Origin: Zygnema cylindricum
Lineage: Eukaryota; Streptophyta; Zygnematophyceae; Zygnematales; Zygnemataceae
Assembly: GCA_037447655.1 (NCBI GenBank)
Contig: JBBHKE010001862.1
Coordinates: forward strand, 1-62,000
DNA length: 62,000 bases
Direction of reading: 5' to 3'
The notes under the pieces are model-generated. The model was given only the letters and a program-made list of their open reading frames with translations. It was not told the DNA's origin and made no database searches. The position numbers and the translations under genes are program-made. Positions 43,638 through 54,767 of the stretch are shown one piece after another (position 1 is the first letter of the stretch; the number at the start of each line of letters is the position of its first letter).

Positions 43638-46600
43638 ATGTCGGAAACCGTTGGAGTCTCGGAGGAGAAGGGGAGAGAGAGCCATTTTTCACAAAATTCG
43701 CCTTCCCTCTATGGCACCACGAAGGAGCACTGTGAACAAATGATGGACCGATCTTTGAAACGGAGTAAGTACAATAAACCCTAAAATTACGGACATGGAA
43801 ATACCAATCACGGTATCATACATCATACTAGTAGTAACCGATGCAAAATTATTAATTACTGACATGGAGATAGCAGTCGATGTATTATTCATCATACTAT
43901 TTACTTACACAAAAATTAATATACTGACACAAAGTTATCAATTAATTATCAAATTATTAATTATTTGCCACGGGAATACTAATCACGGTATTACTCATCA
44001 TACAAATTATTGATTCATGACACGGAATTACTGATTATACTAATTACAAAATTGGCAAAATTGATAAAAGGACTTTTTGATTAATGATTAGATGAATCAC
44101 TGAAATCAAATACTAATTACTGACAAGGAATTACTGTTATGTCAACCACTGAATCAACATTATTAATTGTACAAATTACTGATGTCAATGAACTGACACA
44201 TAATTTTAATTTAAATTATATGTGAATAAACAGTATCAAGATGATTTGAAAAATGAAGGTCCCAAAGTTTTGAATAAACCTTCTCCTCCTCCTCCTCCTC
44301 CTTCCCTCCTCCCTCCTCCTCCTCCATCCCTTCCCCCTTCCCCCTTCCCCCTCCCTCCTCACTTGAAACGCAAGAGTGAAAATGTGATTGAAGACATCAT
44401 CAGTGCACTCTTCAGATGTTATCGAAAATCGTATACTAAGTGTTTTCTCCACTTCCTTTTCATAAAGATGTATTTTAATTGCTAGAATCGGAGAATAGTT
44501 CTACAATGTTAGTGGCTAAAATACTTCGCTATTAAATGGTAGTGGAGAAACGTTAAGTATGTCGATCTTATCATAACATCCAGACATTTATGATGTCTTT
44601 AATTAGATTGGACGGATGTCTTGCTTTTATGCAAAATCTTATTGGAGACATCATGAGTGGAATCTTCGGATGTTGTTGCCGAACGCCACATGCTAAATGA
44701 TTCACTTCCTTTCAAAAACAATGTAGTGAAACTTCAAGCATTGGAGAATAGTTCTACAATGTTAGTGTTGTTTAATTGGTTGTAAGCTTTGTGCAATAAA
44801 CTATTATATATATGTATATATATGTAGTATGTGTTTGTGTGTGTGTATATACCTACATTTATGCATACATATGCACACTTACATATATGTGTAGATATAT
44901 ACATATATACATATATATAGATATGTATTGATAGGTATAGATATGTATTGATGATTGTGAGGGCAAGGTCTCTATGTGATATTTATTTAAGGCAGGATTC
45001 TTCTAAGGTATTCTAATGGTTTTTGCTGGGTTTAGTTTAGGGTTTTTCACACAGTTGTAATTGATGAATTCAAAGAAGAAGAGAATTATGAAATTCTTGA
45101 ATTGTTGATGGTTGTGGCGGTCAGGTCCTTTGGTGAAATTTATTCGAGAAGCCATGGAGAAGGCCGGGTGTCCTGTGGGAGATAATTTTTTCCGAGTGGA
45201 GGAATGTAATATGAAAGTCAGTGGAGGATTCATGCCAGGAGAAGGGGTAAATTTTTTTGCTTCTCTTTTTTTTTTAGTCAATATATAGTGAAGCTTTCAG
45301 TTCTATAACATCTTAATACCCATTAAATTTAGGGCAGTTGCACATGTATCAAAAACACTAACTCTCATGCATCGAGGGTTTTGACAGCAAGTAAGCCGAA
45401 ATATTCTTTTGGTGGAAAGCATTAACTTTCGTCGTAATCTTGCCCCCTCCTCTCAGAGGAACAACGAGGAACATCGAAAAACATTGATAAACATTATTTT
45501 TGTTTTGCGAAATGAAATCCAATAATATTTGCTCAGTTCTTAGCTTCCCCAGTATTTTCAGCACCTGTGGAACAGTTTTGCCTTTCCACCTAACTTTGAC
45601 GTGTGTGGTCAGGTCTCACGCTTTGAAGACAACTTTAATGTATATTATATATTATGTTTTCGTATATATACTGATATTGTATGTTATGTTTTCGTATATA
45701 TACTGATATTGTATGTTATGTTTTCGTTCATCATGACTGTATATAGTATTAAAATATTCGTACTGTTGTAGTAATCATATAGCTCAAGTTCATGCTGAAG
45801 TTGTTCTTATATGTGTTTTTGTGAACATTTAACTTTAGCTGTTTCAGACGTGTACAGCGAAGCCTTTTTCTCATGTTTTTGACTCATGGGCAACCCCCCT
45901 TAGTCTTTATTTAGTGAAGACTTGGATTCTGTGACATCCGGATGCTGAGTTTCGGATAGACACATGCTACATTGCCCTTCCCTGTTACTGTAAAAGAATT
46001 ATTAGTGTGAAGGAGAGTGTAAAGGATTCACTAGTATTGGTATTCTTAGGGTGAAAGAGATGTTACTGTAGATTCGGAATTGCATAAGGCTAATTTAGTG
46101 TAGGGTGACTTGGCGGGCTTAAGTCTACTCTCTTAAATAGTTGTTACTAACAATATTTTGGGATTTCTGGCCCAAAAAAAGCCACGACCATACGAGTGTT
46201 GTTATTACTAATAGTGATGGGCAGTGTACTTTTGAATTAACAAATAATTAAATTAAAGTTTGAATTAACAAAGAACAAAATTAAAGTTTGAATCAACAAA
46301 GAATTAAAGTAAAGTCTGGATCAACAAAGAATTGAAGTTAAGTTCGAATCAACAAAGAATTAAATTAAAGTTTCGATCAGCAAGGAATTAGATTGAAGTT
46401 TGGATGAAATAATTAAATTGAAGTAAAGGTGTAAGTCATTTTTATGATGTATGTTTCTTTTTAACAGCGTGGTATCGAAATCTCCTTACTGCTACAAATG
46501 GAGTGAGAGCGAGACCGAGAGTGAGAGGGAGAGGGAAGACGGGTAGAGGAGAGAGGGAAGGAGGAGAGTGAGGGGCAGCGGAGGAGGAAGAAACAGGGAG

Positions 46601-46857
46601 AGGTCGAAGAGAACGAGGGAGTGAAAGACAGCACATCCTTGTCCTCTCCTTCAAAAACATTTGCTTAAGTATTTGTCTGGCGAGTGGTTCCTGACAAGCG
46701 TCTGTGTTTTTGTTCCCAGGTGGTCCTCTGCAGCAACCACATCTTGTTTGATGACGAGGTGGAGACGTCTCTGGCCCACGAGCTGATCCACGCCTACGAC
46801 CACTGCCGCGCCGCCAACCTGGACTGGACCGACTGCAGACACCACGCATGCAGCGAG
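43638..46857 (+). CDS. ATP23: ATP23 mitochondrial metalloprotease, 3' end missing
   Basis: Three exons: 43638-43764, 45125-45246, 46720-46857; 129 residues visible. ATP23 is a zinc protease of the mitochondrial intermembrane space that, in yeast, processes Atp6 and helps ATP synthase assembly. Exon 1 (start MSETVGVSEE) has EHCEQMMDRSLK; the split Ser codon joins PLVKFI in exon 2. Exon 2 has AGCPVGDNFFRVEEC and the SGG motif. Exon 3 starts VVLCSNH and holds the active-site HELIHAYD, then LDWTDC and HHACSE, ending GAG|GTGATT. Phases match at both junctions. The C-terminal part, normally beginning IRA and carrying several Cys, is not found in the following 9 kb, so it is lost, displaced or misassembled. 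Reading through the donor ends at a stop at 46945. Confidence 0.85.
44388..44768. repeat. Spaced duplication in ATP23 intron 1
   Basis: About 125 bp at 44388 and again at 44643 share GACATCATNAGTG, TCTTCNGATGTT and GGAGAATAGTTCTACAATGT. Possibly relics of a small element. Confidence 0.65.
44800..44960. repeat. TA/TG-rich microsatellite
   Basis: TATATATG/TGTGTG and TAGATATGTATTGA repeats in ATP23 intron 1. Confidence 0.8.
45640..45726. repeat. Tandem repeat, 34-bp unit
   Basis: Unit with ATGTTTTCGTATATATACTG then ATATTGTATGTT occurs twice plus a partial third copy, in ATP23 intron 2. Confidence 0.8.
45967..46230. mobile_element. MITE-C family copy in ATP23 intron 2
   Basis: Left CTACATTGCCCTTCCCTGTTAC and right AATAGTGATGGGCAGTGTACT are imperfect inverted ends. 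The interior CTGGCCCAAAAAAAGCCACGA matches the copy in the kinase intron. Confidence 0.55.
46232..46428. repeat. Tandem repeat, 30-31-bp unit
   Basis: Six imperfect copies of a unit around GTTTGAATCAACAAAGAATT, beginning at the edge of the preceding MITE and followed by a GA-rich tract to about 46620. Confidence 0.8.
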
Positions 46858-47282
46858 GTGATTGGAGCGGACGGATTTGGGCATGGATTGTTTTGTTTGC
46901 TTAGTGGTTTGTGTATGTATGGTTTTGTCTATGTATTGATTTGTTGACGGAGTGGTTTGTTTATGTATTGTTTTGTTCAGGTAGTGATTTGTTTACCGAA
47001 TGTTTTGTTTACGTATTATTTTGTATCCTGAAAATGGGAATGAAATGTTTGGGAAGTGGGAATGTATCATGAAATGTTGGAAATTGGAATGGTATTTTGG
47101 GAATTGGGAAAATATATGAAAGATGAAAAGCTGAAATGGATTCTGAAATGTTGAGGATTGGAACAAAAGGAAATGTATTATGAAATGTTGGGAATTGGGA
47201 ATCTGTTTTTGAATATTCGGAAATTGGGAATGTCTTATGAAATGTTAAGAATCAGGTATATGGTTTTTTTTCAGCAATCGAG

Positions 47283-47410
<128 letters not shown>

Positions 47411-47872
47411 AGGTGTGGAGGGAGGTGGATGTTTGCAGGGTGGAGGCGGCAGGGTTGAGGGATTGGTGGTCCCCTCTCCCTATTATGGTCCCTCCCTCCC
47501 TCCCTCCCTCCTCCCCTCCTTCCCCTCATCTTCTTCCTTAAATTTAAGTTTCCTTGTTCCAACCCTCCTTCCCACCTCCCCCCTCACTCTATCTTTCCTC
47601 TTACCTACGTTTTCACTTGCTTATTCCCGTCTCTCTCCACGTCCCCTCCCTCTTCTTACCTGCCTCCCTCCACTCTAATTCAGTAACTGGTTTGTTGTAC
47701 AAAGAGTACAGTATGCTCAAAAAGTACAGCAAGTCGTTTTTCCGTTTTCATTTCCTGTTTTTTTCTCCTCTTTTCTTCCCTTCCCTCCCCTTCCCGTCCT
47801 TTCCTTTCCCTTCCCTTCCTTTCCCTTCCCTTCCCTTGCCTCCCTTACCTTTCCTGTTCTTTCTTCTTTTTT

Positions 47873-48305
47873 TTTCTTGGCCGGCGGGAATCGTATTGGA
47901 CTTTCGCATCCTTGCTTTAAGAGAAATGCTCTTTGTCTGTACCGATGAACCCAAAATAAGTACTGTATTTTATAAAATACAGTATGCTCTAAAGTACTGT
48001 ACGTACATAATATACAGTATGTAAAAAAAAACAGTATTTACAAAATTGTGGCTTGGTTTTTTTTAAATTCCTCCTCTGAATTAGAAAATTCTCTCAACCT
48101 CGTCATCTTATTTCTGAATCTGACGCAATCCTCTCGTCGCTCTTTTCCGATTGCTTTTCTTTTTTTTCTTTTCTTCTCCTTTTTTTTCATTCTTTTCGTT
48201 CTTTCTTTTTTTTTATAATTTTTTTTTTTTTTTTTCGGCTGGGCGAATTGTATTTTTCGCAGGCTTGTGTGAAGAGAAAAGCTCTTTTGTCTGTAGCGAT
48301 GAACC
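47873..48305. repeat. Duplicated 75-bp module
   Basis: Segments at 47873-47950 and 48228-48305 share a T-run, a GGC-rich word, an AGAGAAANGCTCTTTGTCTG-like word and GATGAACCC. Diverged direct copies; nature unknown. Confidence 0.5.
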
Positions 48306-48377
48306 CCAATTGTTCCCAAACGGAGGCCAATAATGCGGTGGAAAGTTGCTGGAATAGTTGTTATAAAGACACCGCTC

Positions 48378-48535
48378 CATTCGAAAAAATACCCTAAAAT
48401 TAATTCTCGATTCAAAAAAGTACCCTAAAATTAATTTTTGATTAGGAGAAATACCCTAAACTTAATTTCCTATTTGAAGAAAAACCTAAAACTCAATTTT
48501 CCATTTGAAAAAAATACCCTAGAATAAATTCTAGT
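48378..48535. repeat. Tandem repeat, about 38-bp unit with ACCCTAAAATTAATT
   Basis: Four to five copies of GAAAAAATACCCTAAAATTA plus a TTTTCGATTC-like part. Confidence 0.75.
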
Positions 48536-49820
48536 TTTATCGGCATTCAAATTTTTTATTTTATGGCTTATTGAAATTGATTGAGTTTTCAAGGCTGTAG
48601 GGTTTTAAGGTTTAAGAAGGTATTAAATAAAAGAAAATTTGAAAGAAATTCGGTCGCGTCTTCGATCTGATTTTTGCAGAAGGGACGAATGACAACTATT
48701 TTTTGTTAGTTTAGAGGGAGAGGTAGACGTAGAGGGAGGGGGAGAGGGAGGGAGGTAGAGAGGTACGGGTAGAGTTTTTTTTCATCTTGTCCTAAATGAC
48801 TTCAACAGAAGTAATACGTTTATGGTGTTAAAAATAACAAAGTTGCATCTTATCTTTTTTTTTGGCTCCAATTAAGTGGCCTTGTCTTCATTTGTGGCAT
48901 GGTAACTTGAGTGAAGGGAGGAGTCTTCTTTTTTTGGTTTTGAGTTTTTTTTTTTTTTTGTTGATTATTGTTGTTAACAGTTGCGATATTTCAGTGTTTT
49001 CTGGATGTGTTTTTTTTGTTCTATTTTGAACCAAAAAAAAAAATACATTATGGAGGCAGAAAAAGTATGGCCTTTTTGTAGCTTTTTGAGGGACTCGGTA
49101 TCAATCCACTCGGTGCATCTTTTGTTTTTTTTTTCATATTGGCTTTTAACTTATAAACCACTTTTGTTTGTGTTATATGAGCCCGAAGGAGATTAGAGAT
49201 TCTATACCATTTGACCCTACAAATATAAAAAAAAAGCAAACAAACTAAGAAATTTAAAAATCTTCGTTGCTCCGAAGGAAACCAATGAACATATACGGAA
49301 AACTAATGAAGGACGTGTAAGAGCAAAACCATGACAAAAAAGATAAACAAAGAAAAGGGTAATAAACAAAAAAAGTATCAAGCCCTAAAAAAACGTCAAA
49401 ACCATTCCACAAATGTCGCTAAAAGCGGGCCAGTCTTATAGTAAACTAAGAGGTCTTAGTGTACTACGCCTATTTCACGCTTTTTCTGTGTATAAAAAGC
49501 ACGGCATATAAAACCTCACTTTTGTTCTATGATTTTTTTCAATAAATCATTTAAAGATTTCTACTGCCATTGAAACTAAAGGCATCCACAGCACTCCTCG
49601 TTCCCGGCGACATCTGTCGCAGCCTATCCCGACATGTCGACCCGCCTCACCATCGACTGCGACACGACAGTGAAAAAGACAAGATACGCCAAAAAAAATT
49701 CTCTTCCAAGAATAGGCAGGCATCTCAAAACGCGATTCGTTTCTTTCACCTCGCTTTTCCTTTTTGCTTTCTTCCCTCCAACTCTAGTTTTTCAGCTTTG
49801 AGCTTGCCGTCCCTTTTGTA

Positions 49821-50560
49821 GCCATGGACTCAGATGGTTTACCGTCGCGTTTTTTAATGAAGTCTTGAGAGTTGTTATTAATAATAAGAGGAATAATAAT
49901 TGAAACCTCACAACGTACAGAATACCCCGACTTTGAAGCAAAGCCTCTCGAAAAAAAAGACAGAAATACCGACTTTATTAAAAAGCGCGATGGTAAACGA
50001 TCTGAGGGTGTCAATAGTTGCAATAGTGCCTCGAATAGTGTGGTGTGCCTCAACCAACGGTAGTAACCGACCAAATGGACCCTGGGGCTCCAGAAAACAG
50101 TCGCACGGACAAACGAGAGAGCATCGATGAGCGAGGTCAAGTCTAAAGCTAAGGAAGGTCGTGAGTGGAGGAGGCACGAAAGGAAGAGTGGATCGAATGA
50201 GTGTAAACAGTAACTAAGCGCCAAACCAATGCTCCCCCAGGAGAGAGAAATCGGACGTGCGAAGAGTCAATGAGTCGGGAGGACGAACCCCGAGCGGTGC
50301 AAATTGAGTGGTGGCAACAACCTACTCATCCTTCCCAAAAGCGTGACACGTGTAGGGAGGAGCGTGATTCTACATGTCACGACGCCATGGATGATTTTAT
50401 TTTGACGGCCGTCGAGATATTTGGTTGTCTTGACGTCGCATTGCATGAGTTGCTCTGTACCGGTGGTCAGCGTTCTTTCGAGAGGAGAACTCTTGAAATA
50501 GGAGTCCTCCCATCTGAGGCCAATGTTTATCTAAACACTGCTCATCGTTATTAGTGTTCA
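49821..50560. mobile_element. Scrambled non-LTR retrotransposon pieces
   Basis: The conserved 3' tail occurs here twice in opposite orientation (49821-49866 plus; 49969-50007 minus). Beside the minus tail is a minus-strand Cys/nuclease-region relic (about 50010-50180: CPCDCF, AHHTIRGTIATI). A plus-strand piece follows (about 50340-50510: AVEIFGCLDVAL, RRSFER). Orientation changes show rearrangement after insertion. Confidence 0.7.
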
Positions 50561-50665
50561 TAATACTAATTCAGTCGCTACTTTTTTTGGCCAAAAACCA
50601 CAAAATAGAGTTAACAACATTATGTAAGGTGGACTACAATCTGCCATGCCTCCTTGCACTAAATT
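50546..50665. mobile_element. MITE-C-like fragment
   Basis: Starts CACTGCTCATCGTTATTAGT, the inverted form of the family right end, and includes TTTTTTTGGCCAAAAACCAC. The far end is lost at the start of the large non-LTR copy. Confidence 0.4.
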
Positions 50666-51107
50666 AGTGTTATTGATTCTCTCCTCCTCTCCTCTCCAAC
50701 CAACCCCCCACCCCCTCCCTATTTTCTTTCCTACTATCAATTTCTTTAAATTCCCCACCCCTCATCCCCCCCCCCCTTTTTCGATTTCCTCCACCACTTC
50801 CCCTCCCCATACCACTACTTCAACCATCTTCTCTTTCCCACGCCCCCCCCGTTTTGGTCCCTTCCCCCATATCCCCCCCCTTCTCCCCGTTGCAACCTTT
50901 CTCCCACCCTACCCATGTTGCTGTCCCACTACCATTTCCACCATCTATTTCCCATGGTTTCCTTTCCTCTTTCCCATTTCCCCCTTCCTCTCTCTCTATC
51001 ACGTCCCATGCTTCTCCCTCTCATTCAATGACCATGTCTGGCCGTGCATCCTCGCCTCTTCTCCCTCGTTCACCTCTTCCACCTAAACCTCGTACAAAGC
51101 CTCAACA

Positions 51108-54100
51108 CAGGTAGAATGTAACGGGTGTCATAACCATTTCGCGACCGGTGTCGGCATTGCCCGACATACAAAAAATTGGAAACAATTTTTGGCCCTGAGC
51201 GACCCTTACTCTAGTACCCTTTCTTCCACGACACTCCCGTCCGGACCTACGAGCGAAGATTGGGCATTTGTACGCGATTTAGACATGCTCGGAGCTTATG
51301 ATTTGGGAGCTCCCCGTCCGCGTTTATACACGCAGATTCCGATGGCTGTGCGGATTATCGTTCAGGACGCCCTCCACCTTCCTTTGTCCCGTATTTATTC
51401 AGATCCCACGGATGTTGGACCTTGGCACCTCCTTTTCATGTTCTCACTTTGGGATCTAGTTTTACCTGGTCGTGGCGGTGGTAGCGGGGCCCGAGAAACT
51501 ATGGCTCGATGTCGACGATTCCTTCAAGGCGATTGGCGAGCCCTTCATGCCGAGCACGAGGATCGAGTTGTGATTGTTTCTTTCATGCCACGTCGTACAT
51601 CTCGAACTTCAGATGTGCCATCCTCCTCGTGTAGTACATTTTGGCCGAGTTGGTGAGCTCTCTCGAGCAGTTCGGGCCCTCCAGGCTTTTAATCCTGCTC
51701 CTCGGTCTGCTGCGACTGTTGAGATTCTTCGAGCTCTTCATCCCCCAACTCCTTCCCCTCAGCCCCCCTCTATTCACACCTTCGAGCCGATAGAGTGTTT
51801 TCTCTTGGTTCGAGACTCTTTAATAAAAGCCCTTACAACTTCTCCACATCTTTCAGCACGGAGTCCTTCGGGCACGGTTTATGACTTATTTCACGACGTT
51901 TTGCCTCCGGAAACTGGTGCTCGGGGCTTTGAAATGTTTTTTCGAGTATGTTCCCTTATTGCGGCTGGCATTGCCCCCTCGCGTATTTGCGATCTCCTCA
52001 CGGCCTCCCGCCTCGTGGCTGTCACCAAACTCAATGTGGGAATCCGACCGTCCTTCGGGCACGGTTTATGAGTTATTTCGAGACGTTTTGCCTCCGGAAT
52101 CTGGTGCTCGGGGCTTTGATATGTTTTTTCGAGTATGTTCCCTTATTGCGGCTGGCACTGTCCCCTCGCGTATTTGCGATCTCCTCACGGCCTCCCGCCT
52201 CGTGGCTATCACCAAACCCCATGGGGGAATCAGACCTATTGCAGTGGGCAAGGTATTGTACCGATTGGTGGCCCGTGCAATCTGCATCCAGCTCTAGCCT
52301 GCTTTCCATGATTATTTCTCCCCTCATCAATTCGGAGTGGCAACCAGGGGGGGTTGTGAGGCCGTGGTCCATGGGATCCGGGCTTTGCTAGATGCCCATC
52401 CGGATTGGTTAGTCCTGCAGGTGGATGTTTCTAATGCCTTTAATACAGTGGATCAGAATGCCATTTTTTCACAGCTTATGGCCGCACATTTCCCGATTGC
52501 CCAGATATTTCCTTTTGTGAGAGCCTTTTATTCTCTGAGCAGTAGCCTCTCTTTCTCCACGGATGATGGTTTGGTCCCACTTTCCTCCACAACTGGCACC
52601 CCTCAAGGCGATCCTCTTCGGGGCCCGTTGTTTGCCCTAGCCCATAACCGCGCCCTCCGAGCTTCAGCAGATGCTTACTTTTTATGCCTCTTCCCTATTC
52701 TTTCGGATGATACACACATTATTGGTCCTTTGGAGAAAGTTATACCGGCCTATAACTATTTCAAGGCTCGCTTGGCCAAACTCAATCTTTCGGTCCAGCC
52801 ATCAAAGTGTGTTGTTTGGTTCCCACATCCTATTCCTCTTTCTTTCACTCCCCTTTCTGGTTTTGAGACTCTTCCTCCTACCGAAGGTATTCGGGTGTTG
52901 GGTTGCCCGCTTGGTTCCGATCCCTACGTCTCAAAATTCATCGATTCTGCTCTTTAGACAGATTTGTCTCACGTGGACGACCTTCCTCACCTTTCTGATC
53001 CCCAGGTGGCCTTTGCTCTTCTGACACGCTCTTTCTTGGCCCGGCCCTCCTACCTTACTCCCACTCCCCGCCTCACCCCATCCTTTGTGTCCTCACTTTC
53101 CGCATTCAATGATCGTATTATGGATGTCCTCCACACTTTGTTGGGCCGTGGAGCTTTTGATCGCGAGTCTGGGCCCGCGGCACACATCCAAGCCTCCTTT
53201 CTAGTCTCGGCCGACGGTTTGGGTTTACTCTCGACTGCGCGTGTTGCTCCAACCGCCTATTTGGGAAGTTGGTGCCTTGTTGCTTCCACTATTGTCTCTC
53301 TTTTTGTGGCTGGGGACAATCCTATTCTCGCGACTGTGGTTCCCTGTGTTTCAGATGGTGAGCTCGCCTTCCAACGGTCCTTATTAGTGCATCACGTTCT
53401 CTTAATCCGTCTGCTATCGAGAACATGCCGATGTTTTCCACTCTTGTTACGACATCAGTTGCGTGTGTTCAAGAATCCATTTTTGATCGGGTTGTCGCCG
53501 CTATTAAATCCCAGCTTCTCGAGGAGCTTCCTTCCAATTCTTCGCGTGCACGCTTCCTGTCTTGTGGCGGACCTGGCTCTGGAGCTTGGCTATTGGCTGT
53601 CCCTATCTTATCCACTCTTCGTTTTACCTCGGCCCAGTTCACGACGGCCCTTAGGTTCCGGCTTGGCCTCCCTCACCCACCTTTGCTTGGCTCACTTGTT
53701 TGCTCCTCTGGCCAAGTTCTCAAGCCCGACGGGGTCCATTTGCTTTGTTGCTCCCACAGGGGAGAGTTAATTCAGACGCGTGACAGGATTCGAGACACCA
53801 TCGCTACTATCGCTTCTGAGGGTGGATTTTTTGTTCGCCGGGGGTCTCTCACATTATTCCTCCGCGTCGGATCAATCTTGTATTACTTGATGGTGCGCGT
53901 CGTACATTTGGTGACATTGTTGTGGCGAACCATACCTCAACTACAGTCGTCAACCAAGCGGCTCGGCATGTGGGAGTGGCCGCCCGTGACACGGCTAAAA
54001 GGAAAAAGTGTGATTATGCCCATCGCGATGCTATGGATGGCTTCATTCCGATAGCTGTGGAGATATTCGGTTGTTTGGGTGTGGCTTTGGATGAGTTTTT

Positions 54101-54330
54101 CTGTACTTGTGGTCGGCGCTCGTTCGAGAGGCGGGGACCTGGGAGCCCTTGTGTTTCAGTCCTTACTTCTTTTTTTTCGTCAACGTTTTTCTGTGGCCCT
54201 ACAACGGGTGTTGGCTTCTATATTACTTCGATCGTCTATTACCGTTATGGATCGACGGCGTGTTCCGGAACTTCCTCCTCGTGCTCCTCCGGGATTCGGG
54301 GACCTACGTGGTTGCTTTCGGTAGATTTTT
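51108..54330 (+). pseudogene. Non-LTR element ORF: zinc finger, RT, nuclease-like domain
   Basis: Several frames in order. An N-terminal finger ECNGCHNHF...ARH (Cys at 51117) is followed by a helical region to 51656, then a +1 shift. The RT begins near 51780, is duplicated and shifted at 52051, has a TAG at about 52295, and carries the palm motifs VDVSNAFNTVD (about 52421), GTPQGDPL (about 52595) and LSDDTHIIG (about 52700), where most LINEs have (F/Y)ADD. A stop at 52955 and shifts near 53386 and 53850 interrupt the thumb and C-terminal region. That region repeats the motifs of the 27-28 kb copy: FRLGLPHPP, H-L-L-C-C, FGDIVVANHT, AVEIFGCLGVALDEF. N-terminal zinc finger, RT and C-terminal nuclease is the R2/NeSL/Utopia plan; the exact clade is not assigned. 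Confidence 0.8.
51864..52237 (+). repeat. 187-bp tandem duplication inside the RT frame
   Basis: Two adjacent copies (51864-52050, 52051-52237) beginning TCCTTCGGGCACGGTTTATG. Since 187 is not a multiple of three, the duplication shifts the reading frame. Confidence 0.92.
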
Positions 54331-54582
54331 TAGTTATGTTGGGGGTCCTTTTTTTTGTTTTTTTTTACGTGTTAGATTTTTCCTTTGATGTTTTGTTTGC
54401 TTGGTTTTGCTTTTTTGGGTATTTTCGATTTCCTTGCCATCCTTTCGTATTTTCGTCGGTTTTGCCTTGATTTTCATTTTTGTTTATTCCCTTGTCATGT
54501 GGTTCTTTCAGTTTTAGAAATGCTACTTCATTTTGTTCCTATGGACTCAGATGGTTTACCATCGCGCTTTTTAATAAAGTCG

Positions 54583-54767
54583 CCCCCCGGTAATTTGCAT
54601 TAACACTAGTAAATCCTGGCCATCTTTTCATATTTTCGTTTGCTTTTGCCTTGCTTATCGTTTTTGTTTCTTCCCCCGACATGTAGTTTTCAGTTTTTGC
54701 TGTGCTACTTCATTTTGTTCCCATGGACTCAGATGGTTTACCATCGCAATTTCTAATAAAGTCAGCC
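54583..54767 (+). mobile_element. Second non-LTR 3' tail in tandem
   Basis: A further, independent 3' end directly after the first: T-rich 3' UTR text, then the tail hairpin (54721-54767) and a T/A run. Either a strongly truncated insertion next to the long copy, or a tandem transcript copy. Confidence 0.75.

Larger units (their letters stand above)
50666..54582 (+). mobile_element. R2-like non-LTR retrotransposon, longest copy, defective
   Basis: From a C/T- and Pro-rich 5' part through a zinc-finger, reverse transcriptase and nuclease-like ORF to the conserved 3' hairpin tail (54539-54582). The exact 5' end is uncertain. No LTRs. The coding region carries a 187-bp internal duplication, stops and frameshifts, so it is dead. 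Confidence 0.85.

Noticed and set aside
44652-44699. Short ORF ending G-C-C-C-R-T-P-H-A-K
   Set aside because: About 23 codons, part of a duplicated intronic segment whose other copy does not keep the frame.
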